The notes: generated from the sequence alone by a model not told the origin. Shown: positions 9,101-21,240, numbered from the stretch's first letter. The stretch: 64,000 bases of DNA from Rhizobium rhizogenes (GCF_002005205.3 NZ_CP019701.2:2939351-3003350), one strand, 5' to 3'. A program made the numbers and translations.

Positions 9101-10469
9101 GCACTAAGCTGTCTGGCGTATAATATGAGCTGCTGGTCTTGCGCTGATTACCCTTCTGCTCCGCCGCCTCTGAGGCGAAGTGCAGGCTCTTGCCGTCTTC
9201 GCCAAGCTGCGGCTGGAGTTCGAGCAGGGATTCATAGACCGAGCCAAGCTCCTCGGTCTCCATCGCGCGCCAGTTCACCGGCGTCATGCCGGCTTTGTCG
9301 GAAAGCCAGGAGAGGCGATAGAGCGCCTCCATGAAGGCGCGATTGCGCAGGCGCGCCGTTTCGAGATGCGGCAGCTTGCCGTCGCTGAAAAGGCCCCCGA
9401 GCGCCGGCAGACCGAGCGCATCCTGTCCTTGCGCCAGCGCGCGGAAGACAATTTTGATGCCCTCGTAGCGGTCGTGGTGCTTGTCCCAGGTGGTCGCGCG
9501 GACGCATGAGGCGCGCAGCGCCGCGAGGCTGTAGCCTTCGCGGTAGAGCTTGCGCGCATCCTGTATCGCCGTTTCGGGATGAAGCAAATTCCGGTCCTCG
9601 GCCACCATCAGGAAGATCAGCCGATAGACGAGGCGCAAAAGCTCGTTGAACCACTCGGTCAGGTCGATCTCGCCCGACTTCAAGCGCCTGGCGAGATCGG
9701 GATTGATCTCAAGGAAGCCTGAGCCTAGCACCCGGAGCGCGGTTTCAACCTGCGCCGCCAGCCGATCACGCGCGGCCTCGCCTTCGCGGGAGCCAGCCTC
9801 ACGCCAACGCTCCAAAGCGCAATCCGTCGCCGGCGCGTCGGCGGTGCCGAATCGTGTCCGGTGAATCAGGGACCAGAGGACCGCAAAGGAAGCGGCATCC
9901 TCATTCGTGAATATCTGCGCGAGATCAGCTTCGACATAGGCAGGCCGTGTCAGCGAGGCATTGTCGCGCATGAGACGCAGGATGGTCCCGTTCGTCACCA
10001 GCCCCCAGAGCGCATCGTCATGGTCGTTGAGATAATCCTGAAGCGCGAAGGCAGGAGAGCGCGAGCGGTCGGTCGAAAGTGTCGGGCTGCGGCGATCGAG
10101 CTTCTCCTCGGATGGCGGCACGACGACAATCGGGACACGGCCGCCAGCGAGGAAAGAGAGCGTGCCATCGGCCAGGACGAGATCGTCGAAGCCGAAGGTC
10201 TCCGTGAGGAAGGCACGGACAAAGCGACGGGTCGCCTCGCTCGAAGGATTCTGAAGTTTCGCGAAGGCGTCGAAATGAGACTGGCCGACGCGGAAGGAGG
10301 TAGAAATCTCCTCGCGGATCGTCAGCCCCTTGCGGATGCGATAATCCTCTTCCGCCTGGTCGGAGGCTTGCCGGCGGTCGATGCTGGCGACCATGGCCGG
10401 GGCGATGAGGTTGCCTTCCAGCGTGAGGGAAGGCCATGCCGACATATCGGTGACGGGTTTGCGCGCCAT
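6117..10469 (-). CDS. Eco57I-like N6-adenine DNA methyltransferase (DrmMI/PglX-like)
   Basis: A 1450-residue protein. The methyltransferase core has the SAM-binding motif I DPACGSGHF at 489-497 and the catalytic motif IV GNPPW at 760-764, marking an N6-adenine amino-methyltransferase of the Eco57I type. The 480 residues before it are helical and resemble the N-terminal parts of DISARM and BREX methylases; the 650 after it probably hold target recognition. I see no convincing PD-(D/E)XK nuclease in it, so it likely marks self DNA rather than cutting. Its ATG lies 3 bp after the SNF2 helicase stop, and its end meets the start region of the ATPase gene. Length and context fit class 1 DISARM DrmMI. 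Confidence 0.85.
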   Translation of the reverse strand: MARKPVTDMSAWPSLTLEGNLIAPAMVASIDRRQASDQAEEDYRIRKGLTIREEISTSFRVGQSHFDAFAKLQNPSSEATRRFVRAFLTETFGFDDLVLADGTLSFLAGGRVPIVVVPPSEEKLDRRSPTLSTDRSRSPAFALQDYLNDHDDALWGLVTNGTILRLMRDNASLTRPAYVEADLAQIFTNEDAASFAVLWSLIHRTRFGTADAPATDCALERWREAGSREGEAARDRLAAQVETALRVLGSGFLEINPDLARRLKSGEIDLTEWFNELLRLVYRLIFLMVAEDRNLLHPETAIQDARKLYREGYSLAALRASCVRATTWDKHHDRYEGIKIVFRALAQGQDALGLPALGGLFSDGKLPHLETARLRNRAFMEALYRLSWLSDKAGMTPVNWRAMETEELGSVYESLLELQPQLGEDGKSLHFASEAAEQKGNQRKTSSSYYTPDSLVQALLDIALDPVLDETEAEADDPAQALLNLAIIDPACGSGHFLLAAARRIATRLARIRAEGTPALADFRHALRDVARCCIYGVDRNPMAVELTKVALWIETVDPGLPLGFFDAQIRCGDALLGVFDLKVLEDGIPDAAYKPLSADNKDVARYYAQKNRRETAEKGRIAQGFGFNRARDFMRDFEALRAMPENTVEQIEAKAERLHTLTAEGAARWTLTRACDFYVAAFLSSKREGGQYAGPDGLPRRGAETVPTSGTIWELLRGVSPFGPLAGAATDVTETARAFHWPLEFPDVMARGGFDVVLGNPPWDTMSPDYKEFFSTYDPNVRHLSPAEQKVAYEELLLDPKIATRWERHCESLYAAVHFIKSSGRYKLFAEGNLGKGDFNVYRMFVETALAATRSGRVAAQFVPEGLYNGANATAIRKELFTKFRLERLAGFENTKGIWFPAVDTRMKFCLYVAWKGGETTRVPAAFRVNSTAKLQSLMAGRILSIPVAIVEEFSPDAVAVMEFAAQSEIDVCANMYGRYPKFGSEVDGAPYRHYMAEVHMGNSRDLFSDGDDGLPVFEGRMIDAYDYRAKGYVSGRGRSSVWDDLPFGSSDKRIQPQWRILPENIPDKLAGRIDRYRIGFGDVASPTNQRGLIAALLPGASVSGHSVPTIEFPNAEIDVLLLWLGVANSFAMDFLVRPKVSLHMTYTVMDSLPFPRTFAGTPAAIEIVRRVCALCAVGHEMQAFREAAVEAGILLSPDEVVEDPDRRALLAAEIDVLVAREVYGLGKNEMLYILDPDNILGEDCGIETFKALRNREHREFNEFRTQRLIEEAWDRLTIAEAKPAPAALLDGAWARATQQPHDAGAALTAILKVIIGPTPRQTIRFAAALVLEPHLLTALLPAAQAQEWQRLVGQEAEPRTGNVVGFAARTNQGWGTSVSNHRGNGRLIEDLSAGTWAPGPGLDMFDTAGWPDGRASFALEALRSLDLDSTVSSMPDEVRDWIAHAAAA

Positions 10470-10472
10470 GGT

Positions 10473-13238
<2,766 letters not shown>

Positions 13239-13242
13239 CACT

Positions 13243-16200
13243 CTATTTCCCGAACATCGAACGCATCGCGTCGGGCACGCCCGCAGTGACGGCTTCCGAT
13301 AACTCGAACAGCGTCCAGCCCTTGGTTTCCGCGTCCTGCTGTGCTGCTGCCGTTAAGGGAGAGATACAAGCGGCGACGAAATGGCTGCGCCATGCGAAAC
13401 TCATTTCCTGATCGGAAAATTTTATGGTGGAGCTATCCGGGGCAGGAAGTCCCGCCTCCTTGATGGCGCCCACCCATTCCCCACTTTCTGCCCGCTGATC
13501 CGCCGTCGCCAGTACGACCTGGCCCCGTGCGAAATCGACCAGCATCTGTTTGGCTTCCTCGTGCGTGCGGTTGATCAACTCGTGATCGGGTTGGTTGAAA
13601 TAGGAAAGCAGGCATCGGTAGCAGCCTCGGACGCACGACTCTGTATCGTGATCGACGAGGAGCTTGGCATCGCCTGCGGCGATGGCCTCATCGACCCTAT
13701 CAAAGTGCATCAGGATCAATGCTTCCCGAGCGACTTTCCCGAGCGCATGGGAGTCCTCGATCAGACGACTCAATACGCCTGCACCGCCTTCCGTGGCTTC
13801 GTAGGCCAGGACAGCGCGACGATTGTCACGGGCGGGGAGCGGCTCACCAAGTATCTCGCCTTCCTCCAACTGGAAGACGATCTCGATGCCCCTCATGAGG
13901 GCATGTTGGACCGTCGCAATGGTCTCGGGCGCATAGGCGGTAGGATCGTTGAAACGGAAAAGCAGCGCGTTCTTACGGTCCCGCACGATAGGGACGATCC
14001 GAACCGGTCGCACCACATCCGGCGGCACATCGACATCGGGGTCTTCGCCGTCCGATTTTGCCCAATAGCCGTTGCGCGGATCGATGTGAAAGCCGAAGAC
14101 GGTTTGATTGGCGCGTCGTTTCAGACCCTTGTTGATACGGCTGATCTCGGCGCTGTTCGCATATTGGAGATTGAGGATCGAGACGTCCTCACAGCGGAAG
14201 TCGGCCTCGGTGACTTGCGCACGACCATCCCGTTTCGGCCAGGAAAAGACGGTCTGGATGTCGAAGCCCTGCCGGACACGCTCTTCGTCGTTTGCGGTGA
14301 TCCGTTCGGCCGGGGCCGCTTCCACGTTGTCGATGCGGAGCGTTCTCTGCACCGGCACTTCGCCTGCCATCGGGGCATTGCAGGCGTGGCACCGTTCAAC
14401 TTCGCCGTCATGGCAGGCGCCACAGTTCGAGCAGATAAAGATGTCTTTCGTGGCCAGTTCAGCCCCATCTCCCGTCCGGACTTCCGGCGGCAGCTTCGCC
14501 TTCATGACGCGGTAGGCACGCCCTTCATGGTAAATCAGGCTGCGTGGGCCAAATTCCGAAATGGCCAGGAAACGGGCTCGCTGGAGGAATGAACCCGCTT
14601 TGCCCTCGCCAGGGATAAAGGCATAGAGAGGCAGGCGCGGGAAATTGTAGCCCGGCAAGAAGCCTTCGGTCGCAAGATAGCGATAGGAATAGAAGTCCGA
14701 TCCGTTCGAGGCTTTGCCTTGTTCGAGAATGGTGATCTGGTCACTTGCCTGCATCTGCGCGGCCTTGATGCGACGGCGATCCGCACCGGAAAGCCCCGTG
14801 ATTTCGGAGCGCGCATTGGCTTCCATCAATTGCGTTCGGGCTGAATTGTAGAGTTCGCGCCAGCGGTCGAAGGCACTGTCGAAGTCCTGCGGCGCACGTT
14901 GAGCGACGGCCGCCACGAAATCGTCGGGGTCACTCATCCACGTCGGCTTTCGGCCATCGACGGATGCAAGAATCTGATCGAGCACTCGCTTCATCGGGGC
15001 ATGTGCTGCCACAGCGAGTGCGGGCGGATCGATGATGTCGTGAATCTCTTGCTTCAACGGATAGCCTGTCCCCGTTAGATCGAGGATTTCGGGGATGTCC
15101 GGCGAGAGGGCGAGTTTCGCTTCAGCGAGCCAGATAGCGTGCAAGTGTGAACGCACAAGCTCTTCGTTGGTGATGTCGAGCGCGGGCGGACGGACGACGC
15201 CGGCCACCATCTCATTGCGCCGCTCAAAGAAATATTGGTCATGCGGCGATTGAGCAGCGCAATAGGTTACGATGACGGCAGCCTGTCCGGAACGGCCAGC
15301 ACGACCAGCACGCTGCGCATAGTTCGCCGGCGTCGGCGGCACGTTGCGCAGATAGACGGCATTGAGCGCCGAGATGTCGACACCAAGCTCCATGGTCGGA
15401 GAGCAGAAGAGAGCCGGTAGAAACTGTTCCGACTCTCCCACCGCATTGAGTTCGGCAGCGTTCTGGGCGAGGCTTTCCCGGTCTTCCTTCTCGTACCTGA
15501 AGCGCCACTCGCGCCATTCGCGCTGTCTTTGGGAGACTTGTGCCGTATGTTCACGGCCCTCAAGTCCCCAGAAATTGCTCCCGCCGGCTTTCAGGTCAGC
15601 CGCAATGTGATGATAGAGATCGTGGAAGTACCGATTTCCTTGTGCTGAGCCAGATCGGACGGCTTCGCCAGGGACGATCCGAACTGTCGATGGTGACAGG
15701 CGCCATCCTTGCAGATCCGCCTCTATGTCAACGCGCGACACCAGACCCTCGCGGGCCAGCAATTCCATCAAGCCCGTCAAGACGGTCAGATAGTCGTCCT
15801 TGCCCAGCTTTGTTCCGATGATGTTCCTACGATTGATGAGGCGGCCGATACGGGAATTATACCCGGCGCGAACAATCGTCTGCTCTTCCCGGAGTCCCAC
15901 CCGGTCCTTGCCCGGAGCCTGAAGGAACAGGGTCGTGCGGCTCCTGGGGGTTTCCTTCGCGTCGATGGACCAGGGTGTGCGCAGGAGATTTCGGGATTTC
16001 TGGGCAACGGTATCGAGGACGGTTAGATCAAGCGCCTCGGTTCCGACCGCCAAGCCATCGAGCATGGCGCCGAGGATCATTCTCAGCATCTCTTTGCGCT
16101 GCGAAATGCTCAACATGGCCAGAGCGGGCAAGATGGCCCCGAAGCGCTCGGAATCCTCCGCGACCTCATCAAGGCCGATGAACTCAACATCGATGAGCTT

Positions 16201-18411
16201 GAGGACGGACAGACTCGGGTTCGTGTAACGCCATCCCCGCCGCAGGTCGGTCCAGAGCCTATGAGCAAGGACTTTTGCGAGAGATCGTTGGGCGTCTTCC
16301 CGAACCACGGCTCCTGCCTCGGCATCCAACATCCAATGGATGCGAGCTTCCCTATTGCCCGCGGTGAAGCCGAGCGCCTTGACCACTTTCAGGCCGACTT
16401 CGTCTTCCGTTATCCCTTCGTCACCGGCGTCTAGGACGGCGCGCAAGATTGCGCCACGCAGCAGGCTGACGAACAGGAAGTCATTGAAGTGACCTGCCTG
16501 AAGCGCAGCGTCCTGGCGGTTATCTGTGAAGCCAAGGAGTTTTCGCTTTTCCTTGGGAACGCCGCTATCGCGGCCATTCATCCATTCCAGAGCCGTCGAA
16601 ACCAGCAGAGTTGTGGCAGAGCTTCGTCCCTCGCCCGACAGGCCGGCAAGCTTGCTGCGTTCTCTCATGCTCGGGTGCGGCTGATCGAGGCAGCAAGGAC
16701 AAAAGCCGAATTTGCCAGGGATGAACCAGAAGGCGTTGCCCGTTGACGCGGGGCGGCCATCGGGGGCGACCGATAGCAGTTGCGGCATTCGCCCCTTTCT
16801 GTTTGCCCGCAGTCGCTCAACCCCTTGGCGCTCTTCGCGCCAATCTTCGGGGTAGGTCTCGACCTCACCAGTGAAGATGTAGTCGGGGTCGCCGTCGCCG
16901 GTAGAGATCAGGTATCCGGCGGTGTCAGTTTCCTGATCGTCGAGCGGGGCGTCGTCGATGTTCCTGGGAACGAATAGAACGCCCGAGGCATCGTCGGTTC
17001 TGGTGACGACGTGAACCTCATGCCCACATCCCCGGCAGAAGCGCGTAGGATAGAGACGATGTCCCGGCGCGTCAGGGTCTTCGAGCTGCCCCTCGAAGAG
17101 CACGTTTCTGGGCCTCTCAGTCAGTGTAACGAAGACCTCGCCTGCTCCCGATATGAATTGATGGAGCTTGAACGCCAGGAATGCGCCGGCTCCCTGACCG
17201 CCCCGATCAGCTTCCGGCAGGCTGATACGGGTCAGAAATTCCTCAAAATAGCGCCGGCAGGCTTCGGCCTCCGTGCCGCTATCCTGTGATAGAAGTTCCA
17301 CGGCTTCCCCGAATGGAATTGGCTTTTTGCGCTTCAGCTCCTGGCCATCATCCAAACCGATCGCCAATTCGGTCCAAACCGCCAAAGGGTGCTGTTTCAA
17401 CACCTCGTCGGTCATCGCATCCGGCATTGAAGATGTAAGCACGGAAGCCAGTTTCGAACGCACGTCATCCAGCTTCAGCCGGTCATCCGTCGCGCGTTCC
17501 AAAGATTCGTCTATGATAGAATCCGGCCCAATGGCGATTCCGAAAAGGCGGGACGCAACATCTGCTACGGCTTGGGCTCGATTAGCGTCTGACCCTTCGC
17601 TCGCCATCGTGGCCGATGTGCCGATGCAGATCGGCGCCTTGTCTGGTGTGCAGCGATTGCGAAGGCGACGAACGAGAATTGCTACGTCGGCGCCCTGTCG
17701 ACCCCGATAGGTGTGGAGTTCGTCGAGAACGATGAAATCCAGGCCGCTCGCGTTCTCGATGACCTTCGTATCGAGACTGTCCTGTCGCGTGAGGAGCAGT
17801 TCAGCCATCATAAAGTTGGTGAGCAAAATATCCGGCGGATTGTCGGCGATCTGCTGCCGTTCCTCCTGGCTTTCTTGCCCAGTGTAGCGCCGCACCACCG
17901 GCTTGGATTCGTTCGGCAGCCCGGATTGGGAGATGAATTTTTCGATCTCGTTCATCTGGCTGTTGGCCAGTGCGTTCATCGGATAAACGATGATCGCACT
18001 GGTTTTGCGCGGCTTCCCTGCTTTGCGCGCGCGAATGATCGCGTCGACCACCGGCACAAAGAAGCAGAGCGACTTTCCTGATCCGGTTCCGGTGGTAACT
18101 ACATAGCTTTGACCCGCCCGAGCCTTAGCTATTGCTTGAGCCTGGTGGCGGTGAAAACGCAGCGGCGTTGGTCCAAACCTGAATATTCTGCCCGTCGCTT
18201 CGTCGAGATCGCCAGAGGCGACCAGTTCTTCGGCGGTCGCCCCCTGAAGAAACCGAGGGTTGATCGACAGCAAGGCGTCCGGCCAGAATCGGCCTTCATC
18301 ATATTGTTGGTCGATTTGAAACCTTAGATCGTCAGCCCGAACAGCGCTGAATGACCGCGAAAAGCGGGCATAAGACTCGATAAGACGATGATCGAATTCA
18401 AATGCCTTCAT
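13243..18411 (-). CDS. Giant DEAD/DEAH helicase with DUF1998 (DrmA-DrmB fusion or DruE-like)
   Basis: A 1722-residue protein. Residues 1-270: Q-like motif HRHQAQAI, Walker A TGTGSGKS (107-114), DELH (230-233), TSATMA (265-270). The second RecA domain includes [11 protein letters not shown] (1033 onward), the DUF1998-helicase version of motif VI. Between the two lie Cys pairs CRGCGH and CPCC. Near the C-terminus a zinc-ribbon-like cluster (Cys 1327, 1330, 1333, 1341, 1344) and the DUF1998 signature [15 protein letters not shown] (1593 onward) follow. DISARM splits these functions into DrmA (helicase) and DrmB (DUF1998); here they sit in one chain of DruE-like size. The ATG at 18411 is preceded by a G-rich stretch. 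The SNF2 gene begins within 4 bp of its stop. Confidence 0.85.
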   Translation of the reverse strand: MKAFEFDHRLIESYARFSRSFSAVRADDLRFQIDQQYDEGRFWPDALLSINPRFLQGATAEELVASGDLDEATGRIFRFGPTPLRFHRHQAQAIAKARAGQSYVVTTGTGSGKSLCFFVPVVDAIIRARKAGKPRKTSAIIVYPMNALANSQMNEIEKFISQSGLPNESKPVVRRYTGQESQEERQQIADNPPDILLTNFMMAELLLTRQDSLDTKVIENASGLDFIVLDELHTYRGRQGADVAILVRRLRNRCTPDKAPICIGTSATMASEGSDANRAQAVADVASRLFGIAIGPDSIIDESLERATDDRLKLDDVRSKLASVLTSSMPDAMTDEVLKQHPLAVWTELAIGLDDGQELKRKKPIPFGEAVELLSQDSGTEAEACRRYFEEFLTRISLPEADRGGQGAGAFLAFKLHQFISGAGEVFVTLTERPRNVLFEGQLEDPDAPGHRLYPTRFCRGCGHEVHVVTRTDDASGVLFVPRNIDDAPLDDQETDTAGYLISTGDGDPDYIFTGEVETYPEDWREERQGVERLRANRKGRMPQLLSVAPDGRPASTGNAFWFIPGKFGFCPCCLDQPHPSMRERSKLAGLSGEGRSSATTLLVSTALEWMNGRDSGVPKEKRKLLGFTDNRQDAALQAGHFNDFLFVSLLRGAILRAVLDAGDEGITEDEVGLKVVKALGFTAGNREARIHWMLDAEAGAVVREDAQRSLAKVLAHRLWTDLRRGWRYTNPSLSVLKLIDVEFIGLDEVAEDSERFGAILPALAMLSISQRKEMLRMILGAMLDGLAVGTEALDLTVLDTVAQKSRNLLRTPWSIDAKETPRSRTTLFLQAPGKDRVGLREEQTIVRAGYNSRIGRLINRRNIIGTKLGKDDYLTVLTGLMELLAREGLVSRVDIEADLQGWRLSPSTVRIVPGEAVRSGSAQGNRYFHDLYHHIAADLKAGGSNFWGLEGREHTAQVSQRQREWREWRFRYEKEDRESLAQNAAELNAVGESEQFLPALFCSPTMELGVDISALNAVYLRNVPPTPANYAQRAGRAGRSGQAAVIVTYCAAQSPHDQYFFERRNEMVAGVVRPPALDITNEELVRSHLHAIWLAEAKLALSPDIPEILDLTGTGYPLKQEIHDIIDPPALAVAAHAPMKRVLDQILASVDGRKPTWMSDPDDFVAAVAQRAPQDFDSAFDRWRELYNSARTQLMEANARSEITGLSGADRRRIKAAQMQASDQITILEQGKASNGSDFYSYRYLATEGFLPGYNFPRLPLYAFIPGEGKAGSFLQRARFLAISEFGPRSLIYHEGRAYRVMKAKLPPEVRTGDGAELATKDIFICSNCGACHDGEVERCHACNAPMAGEVPVQRTLRIDNVEAAPAERITANDEERVRQGFDIQTVFSWPKRDGRAQVTEADFRCEDVSILNLQYANSAEISRINKGLKRRANQTVFGFHIDPRNGYWAKSDGEDPDVDVPPDVVRPVRIVPIVRDRKNALLFRFNDPTAYAPETIATVQHALMRGIEIVFQLEEGEILGEPLPARDNRRAVLAYEATEGGAGVLSRLIEDSHALGKVAREALILMHFDRVDEAIAAGDAKLLVDHDTESCVRGCYRCLLSYFNQPDHELINRTHEEAKQMLVDFARGQVVLATADQRAESGEWVGAIKEAGLPAPDSSTIKFSDQEMSFAWRSHFVAACISPLTAAAQQDAETKGWTLFELSEAVTAGVPDAMRSMFGK

Positions 18412-18536
18412 TGCCGCCCCCGCCGCCGTTATTGTTGTTCTTCAAAATAATAATATTGCCGCAGATGCAGCATAGTCTTGAGAAATTGAAGAAAATATTC
18501 ATTTGAAAAATTTGCACAATGCCCCCAGATATTATT
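18412..18536. promoter_or_regulatory. AT-rich gap between the AbiE pair and the helicase operon
   Basis: This is the only real gap in the seven-gene leftward array. It is strikingly AT-rich next to its GC-rich neighbours (for example AATATTATTATTTTGAAG on the minus strand), so a separate promoter for the helicase-methyltransferase-nuclease genes is plausible. I cannot pick a single convincing -35/-10 pair, and read-through from the AbiE promoter remains possible. Confidence 0.35.
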
Positions 18537-19553
18537 CTATCTGCCCGCCTGGTTCGCACGCTCGGCAATCTGGGCGCACCGCTCAATGAGGCTGTCGAAC
18601 GGTTCGGCATCGTCGAATAGCAGCCCGTCCTCGATCATGCGGGCATAGTCGTCCCCCAACGCCTTCGCGCCATCGCCGATGGGCACGAGTAGCAAGCCGC
18701 CGTTGACGGCCGCCCCGTAGTCGATCGGAGTGCGGTCGGCCGCCTTTTCTGCGAAGAACATCGACTTGTGCCGGGCGACAGCGTTGGCCAGTTCGCGATC
18801 GGCGAAAGCAGCTTCTGCGAAGCCGGCTTCATCCAGCCGGACAATATCGTGCCGGTGACGTGCAAACCGGTCGCCGCGCAGCCGCTCCTGGAGGCAGAAG
18901 ACGTGGATGGCGGTTGCCTTCTCCCAGAATGTCCGCTCGGCGTGCATCACGCGCGGACGGGCCGTTGGAAATATCAGTCCGTCGACCAAGCCGGCTGCAT
19001 CACAGACGACATCACGCAGGCTGGCAGGCTCACCTGTCGAGCGAGCGCCGAACTCCAGCATGACGCTTGGCGCGACGTAGCCGGAGCCGGTCGCGGTTGG
19101 CTCATAGTCGATAAAGAGCTTGTCGCCCTCGACACGGATTGCTGCCGCCAACCCATCGGCGGCCAGGGCGGTCGCGATCACGGGCTGCACGGTATTGCCT
19201 ACCCATTCCGGCAACCGCTTGCGAACCTCGCTGGACCAGCGTTTTTCCTCGCTGCGCGTCGTCGGCAAGGCTTCGCCGTTTTCGCCGACCAGATCAGGCG
19301 CGATTGCCCGAATGTCATAGGTCAGGTCGACATCCTCAGAAAACCGGCGGATGACCTGATAGACTTTCGACAGCGACGTGCCACCCTTGAACACGAGATG
19401 CTCGCCGAGCGGCGCTGCATAGAGGGTCGCTAGAGCCCAAACGACCCAAACATCCTTTTCGAGAAGATGTGTCGGGCGGCCGGAGCGATCAGCCGCGACG
19501 CCGAGCGCGTCGCGGCGATCCTGAGCGGAAAGCTGGAGAAAAGCGTCAGCCAT
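18537..19553 (-). CDS. AbiEii-family nucleotidyltransferase toxin
   Basis: A 338-residue protein with the AbiEii/AbiGii signature: LEKDVWV (31-37), the nucleotidyltransferase core FKGGTSLSK (55-63), then RFSEDVDL (70-77) carrying the catalytic aspartates. Family members add nucleotides to tRNA or other targets and stop growth when the antitoxin fails. The ATG at 19553 is chosen because it overlaps the end of the AbiEi-like gene by 8 bp, the usual AbiE coupling; a longer frame upstream has no support. It lies directly ahead of the large defence genes and could act as a back-up suicide module or as a lock that keeps the island. Confidence 0.88.
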   Translation of the reverse strand: MADAFLQLSAQDRRDALGVAADRSGRPTHLLEKDVWVVWALATLYAAPLGEHLVFKGGTSLSKVYQVIRRFSEDVDLTYDIRAIAPDLVGENGEALPTTRSEEKRWSSEVRKRLPEWVGNTVQPVIATALAADGLAAAIRVEGDKLFIDYEPTATGSGYVAPSVMLEFGARSTGEPASLRDVVCDAAGLVDGLIFPTARPRVMHAERTFWEKATAIHVFCLQERLRGDRFARHRHDIVRLDEAGFAEAAFADRELANAVARHKSMFFAEKAADRTPIDYGAAVNGGLLLVPIGDGAKALGDDYARMIEDGLLFDDAEPFDSLIERCAQIAERANQAGR

Positions 19554-20142
19554 AAGCGGCCTTTCCGACGCTCTGCGCGAGCCATGTCGGAAGCTGAGGC
19601 GCGGCGGCGACCAGTTCGCCGAACGCAACAGGCGGCAACTTCCGTTTCAGCGTCTTGAGGGCAGTTTCAGCCTTCTCCGGGCCGAGCCAGGCCAGTGCCC
19701 GGACAGCTTCTCCCGCCGGCCGGTTAGCCAGAGCCAATTGCCAGCGCGGCGCGTGCCGCAATTCAACGACCTGTTTGCCGAGGTGCATTTTTCGGCTACG
19801 CCCAGATGTCAGATAGACTGACCGCACCGGCACCTGTGTCGTCAGGCCAAGAGCGTTTGCCGCGGCGGCCCCGTTCGAGACGATAATCTCTCCTTTTTGG
19901 GTCGCTAGAGCCTCTACGGCCTGCTCAACTGAAGGCGCTCGGGTGCCAAATCGACTCGTGACGGGACAAAGATAGACGCCGCGACCGGCACGAATGAGCT
20001 GGCCGCGCTCGGTCAAACGCGACAAAGCCTGATCCACAGCGGCGCGATTTCCGAGGTGGAGCAAGCCCTTAGCAGACACAGGGGAGCCTTCGGGCAATCC
20101 CGCCGCATACGCTTGAATCTGTTCCGTCAGCCGAGTCATCAT
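19546..20142 (-). CDS. AbiEi-like antitoxin / transcriptional regulator (DUF6088-type)
   Basis: A 198-residue protein. The N-terminal part (about 18-60) is a winged helix: LLHLGNRAAVDQALSRLTERG then LIRAGRGVYLCP, the form seen in AbiEi antitoxins. The rest matches the C-terminal half of DUF6088/AbiEi proteins (SNGAAAANALGLTTQVPVRS, then ALAWLGP). The first of two adjacent ATGs (20142) sits 4 bp after AGGAG. An inverted repeat over its promoter supports negative autoregulation as known for AbiEi. Its last codons overlap the toxin start by 8 bp. It is the promoter-proximal gene of the whole defence array. Confidence 0.82.
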   Translation of the reverse strand: MMTRLTEQIQAYAAGLPEGSPVSAKGLLHLGNRAAVDQALSRLTERGQLIRAGRGVYLCPVTSRFGTRAPSVEQAVEALATQKGEIIVSNGAAAANALGLTTQVPVRSVYLTSGRSRKMHLGKQVVELRHAPRWQLALANRPAGEAVRALAWLGPEKAETALKTLKRKLPPVAFGELVAAAPQLPTWLAQSVGKAAYG

Positions 20143-20150
20143 CGTTCTCC

Positions 20151-20186
20151 TGTCAGAAACATATGCAGTTTTCTGACAGTTTTCAA
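20151..20186 (-). promoter_or_regulatory. AbiE promoter with perfect inverted-repeat operator
   Basis: On the minus strand TTGAAA (20181-20186) and TATGTT (20158-20163) are separated by exactly 17 bp. A perfect 9-bp inverted repeat, TGTCAGAAA / TTTCTGACA (20151-20159 and 20170-20178, 10-bp centre), covers the spacer and the -10 and ends at the ribosome binding site. AbiEi antitoxins repress by binding inverted repeats, so this is the expected operator. Confidence 0.7.
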
Positions 20187-20202
20187 GAAAACCCTTTTGC
20201 AA

Positions 20203-20401
20203 AAGGCGGTTCGATGAAGGGGAAAGCCTTCCCCTGCGGCCGAGCCCCGGTCTCGGCCGACCCCTTCTGCGGGGAGACCCCGCAACGCCCCCTTAGAGTG
20301 AGAGTGCGGGACGGGTTTGCCGTGACGGGTAGATAGCCGGAGGAGAGGCTTCCGGCGCCCGTCGCGGAGTGTGCTTCAGCATGGAATAAGGACCCCGTTA
20401 G
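20203..20401. other. GC-rich non-coding stretch resembling plasmid leader sequence
   Basis: No gene is visible. The DNA switches abruptly from AT-rich to GC-rich and contains several short hairpins (GGCCGAGACC / GGTCTCGGCC type). Its wording (GAGAGTGCGGGACGGG and what follows) reminds me of a conserved leader found on rhizobial plasmids, but I cannot verify this without a search. It may be a plasmid-derived scrap left between the operon promoter and the IS remnant. Confidence 0.3.
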
Positions 20402-20580
20402 CGGGGTGAAGGGGCAGGTCGAGAATCAGGTCGGCCTGGTGCGCGAACGCTTCTTCACGCCACGGCTGCGCTTCAAATCCTATGACGAGTTGAATGGCTG
20501 GCTGCTGGACAGGTGCATCGCTCATGCTCGCGCCCATAGCCGACTGCGCCCGTAACGATAGCCTAAGGAGGGCAAGCTGA
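20402..20580 (+). pseudogene. istA: istA transposase remnant (truncated, internally deleted)
   Basis: The frame begins inside the catalytic region (KGQVENQVGLVRERFF...), typical of the end of an IS21 IstA integrase-like core, and continues to LLDRCIAHA. Then, with a frame change, it joins the normal IstA C-terminus APIADCARNDSLRRAS before TGA at 20578-20580. The 5' part and the bulk of the C-terminal domain are gone. Non-functional. Confidence 0.75.
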
Positions 20581-20581
20581 C

Positions 20582-20903
20582 ATGGAACGTTCTCACATCC
20601 TCGACATGATGGGCTCGCTGAAGCTTTACGGCATGCGCACCGCCTATGACGAGATCATGGCCTCCAGCATCAAGCGCCAGCATGAACCGCCGAAGATCGT
20701 CGGTGACCTGCTTCCATCTCATCAGCAGGCTCTACGAGCGCACCTCGATCATCGTCTCAACGAACCTGGCCTTCGGCGAATGGCCAGCCGTCTTCGGAGA
20801 CGCAAAGATGACCGCCGCTCTCCTCGACAGGCTCACTCATCATTGCGAGATCATCGAAACCGGAAATGAATCCTGGCGCTTCAAGAACCGCTCTCAAAGC
20901 TAA
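20582..20903 (+). pseudogene. istB: istB helper ATPase remnant (internal deletion and frameshift)
   Basis: Starts like a normal IstB ([20 protein letters not shown]) and runs to about 20710, where the whole AAA+ ATPase core is missing. From there a different frame gives the usual IstB C-terminus: [19 protein letters not shown], then [20 protein letters not shown]. Loss of the Walker motifs makes it non-functional. Confidence 0.8.
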
Positions 20904-21093
20904 AGCCGAAAAGACAAACAACCCGCGCCCGAAGGCCCTGCGCTAAATGGAAAGCTCCGGGCCTACGCGCGCTGACCCAAGGCAACCGGAGGAAGGGGTT
21001 CCTTTTGGAAGCCGATAAGGGGTCCCGTTACGACGCCGATTGACAGCATTGGGCCCTCCAAAATCGTTCAAAAACGGGAGAGAGCCTCCAAAT

Positions 21094-21240
21094 ATACCGT
21101 CAAGCCAAAATCGGCTTCTCTGAAAGGCAAAATTCCTTTTTGTTTCAAAGTCATAATGCCTAAAAAAATACCGTCACAAGCTCTCTAAGCAGTGACGGTA
21201 TATGCAATTTGCCGATGGAACAAGAGTCCCCATACCGTCA
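21094..21240. repeat. Cluster of four ATACCGTCA repeats (possible integrase arm sites)
   Basis: Copies at 21094-21102, 21168-21176 and 21232-21240 are direct; 21193-21201 is inverted (TGACGGTAT). The middle two form a perfect 10-bp inverted repeat, ATACCGTCAC / GTGACGGTAT. A fifth copy lies at 3066-3074 near the other end of the island. The placement just inside both attachment sites fits arm-type binding sites of a tyrosine recombinase or its excision factor. The DNA is AT-rich and has no gene. Confidence 0.6.

Larger units (their letters stand above)
20402..21045 (+). mobile_element. Degenerate IS21-family element remnant
   Basis: Fragments of both IS21 genes lie in the normal order: the tail of istA, then istB starting 2 bp after the istA stop, with an AAGGAGGG site between. 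Both are internally deleted. The right end ...CCGATTGACA at 21045 has the look of an IS21 terminal repeat (TGTCAATCGG read inward). The left end and most of istA are missing, so the element cannot move. It lies where an island integrase next to guaA would be expected. Confidence 0.8.

Noticed and set aside
6117..10469. A PD-(D/E)XK nuclease in the N-terminus of the methylase
   Set aside because: A segment reading VPPSEEKLD was considered, but it lacks the upstream PD and proper spacing; not claimed.
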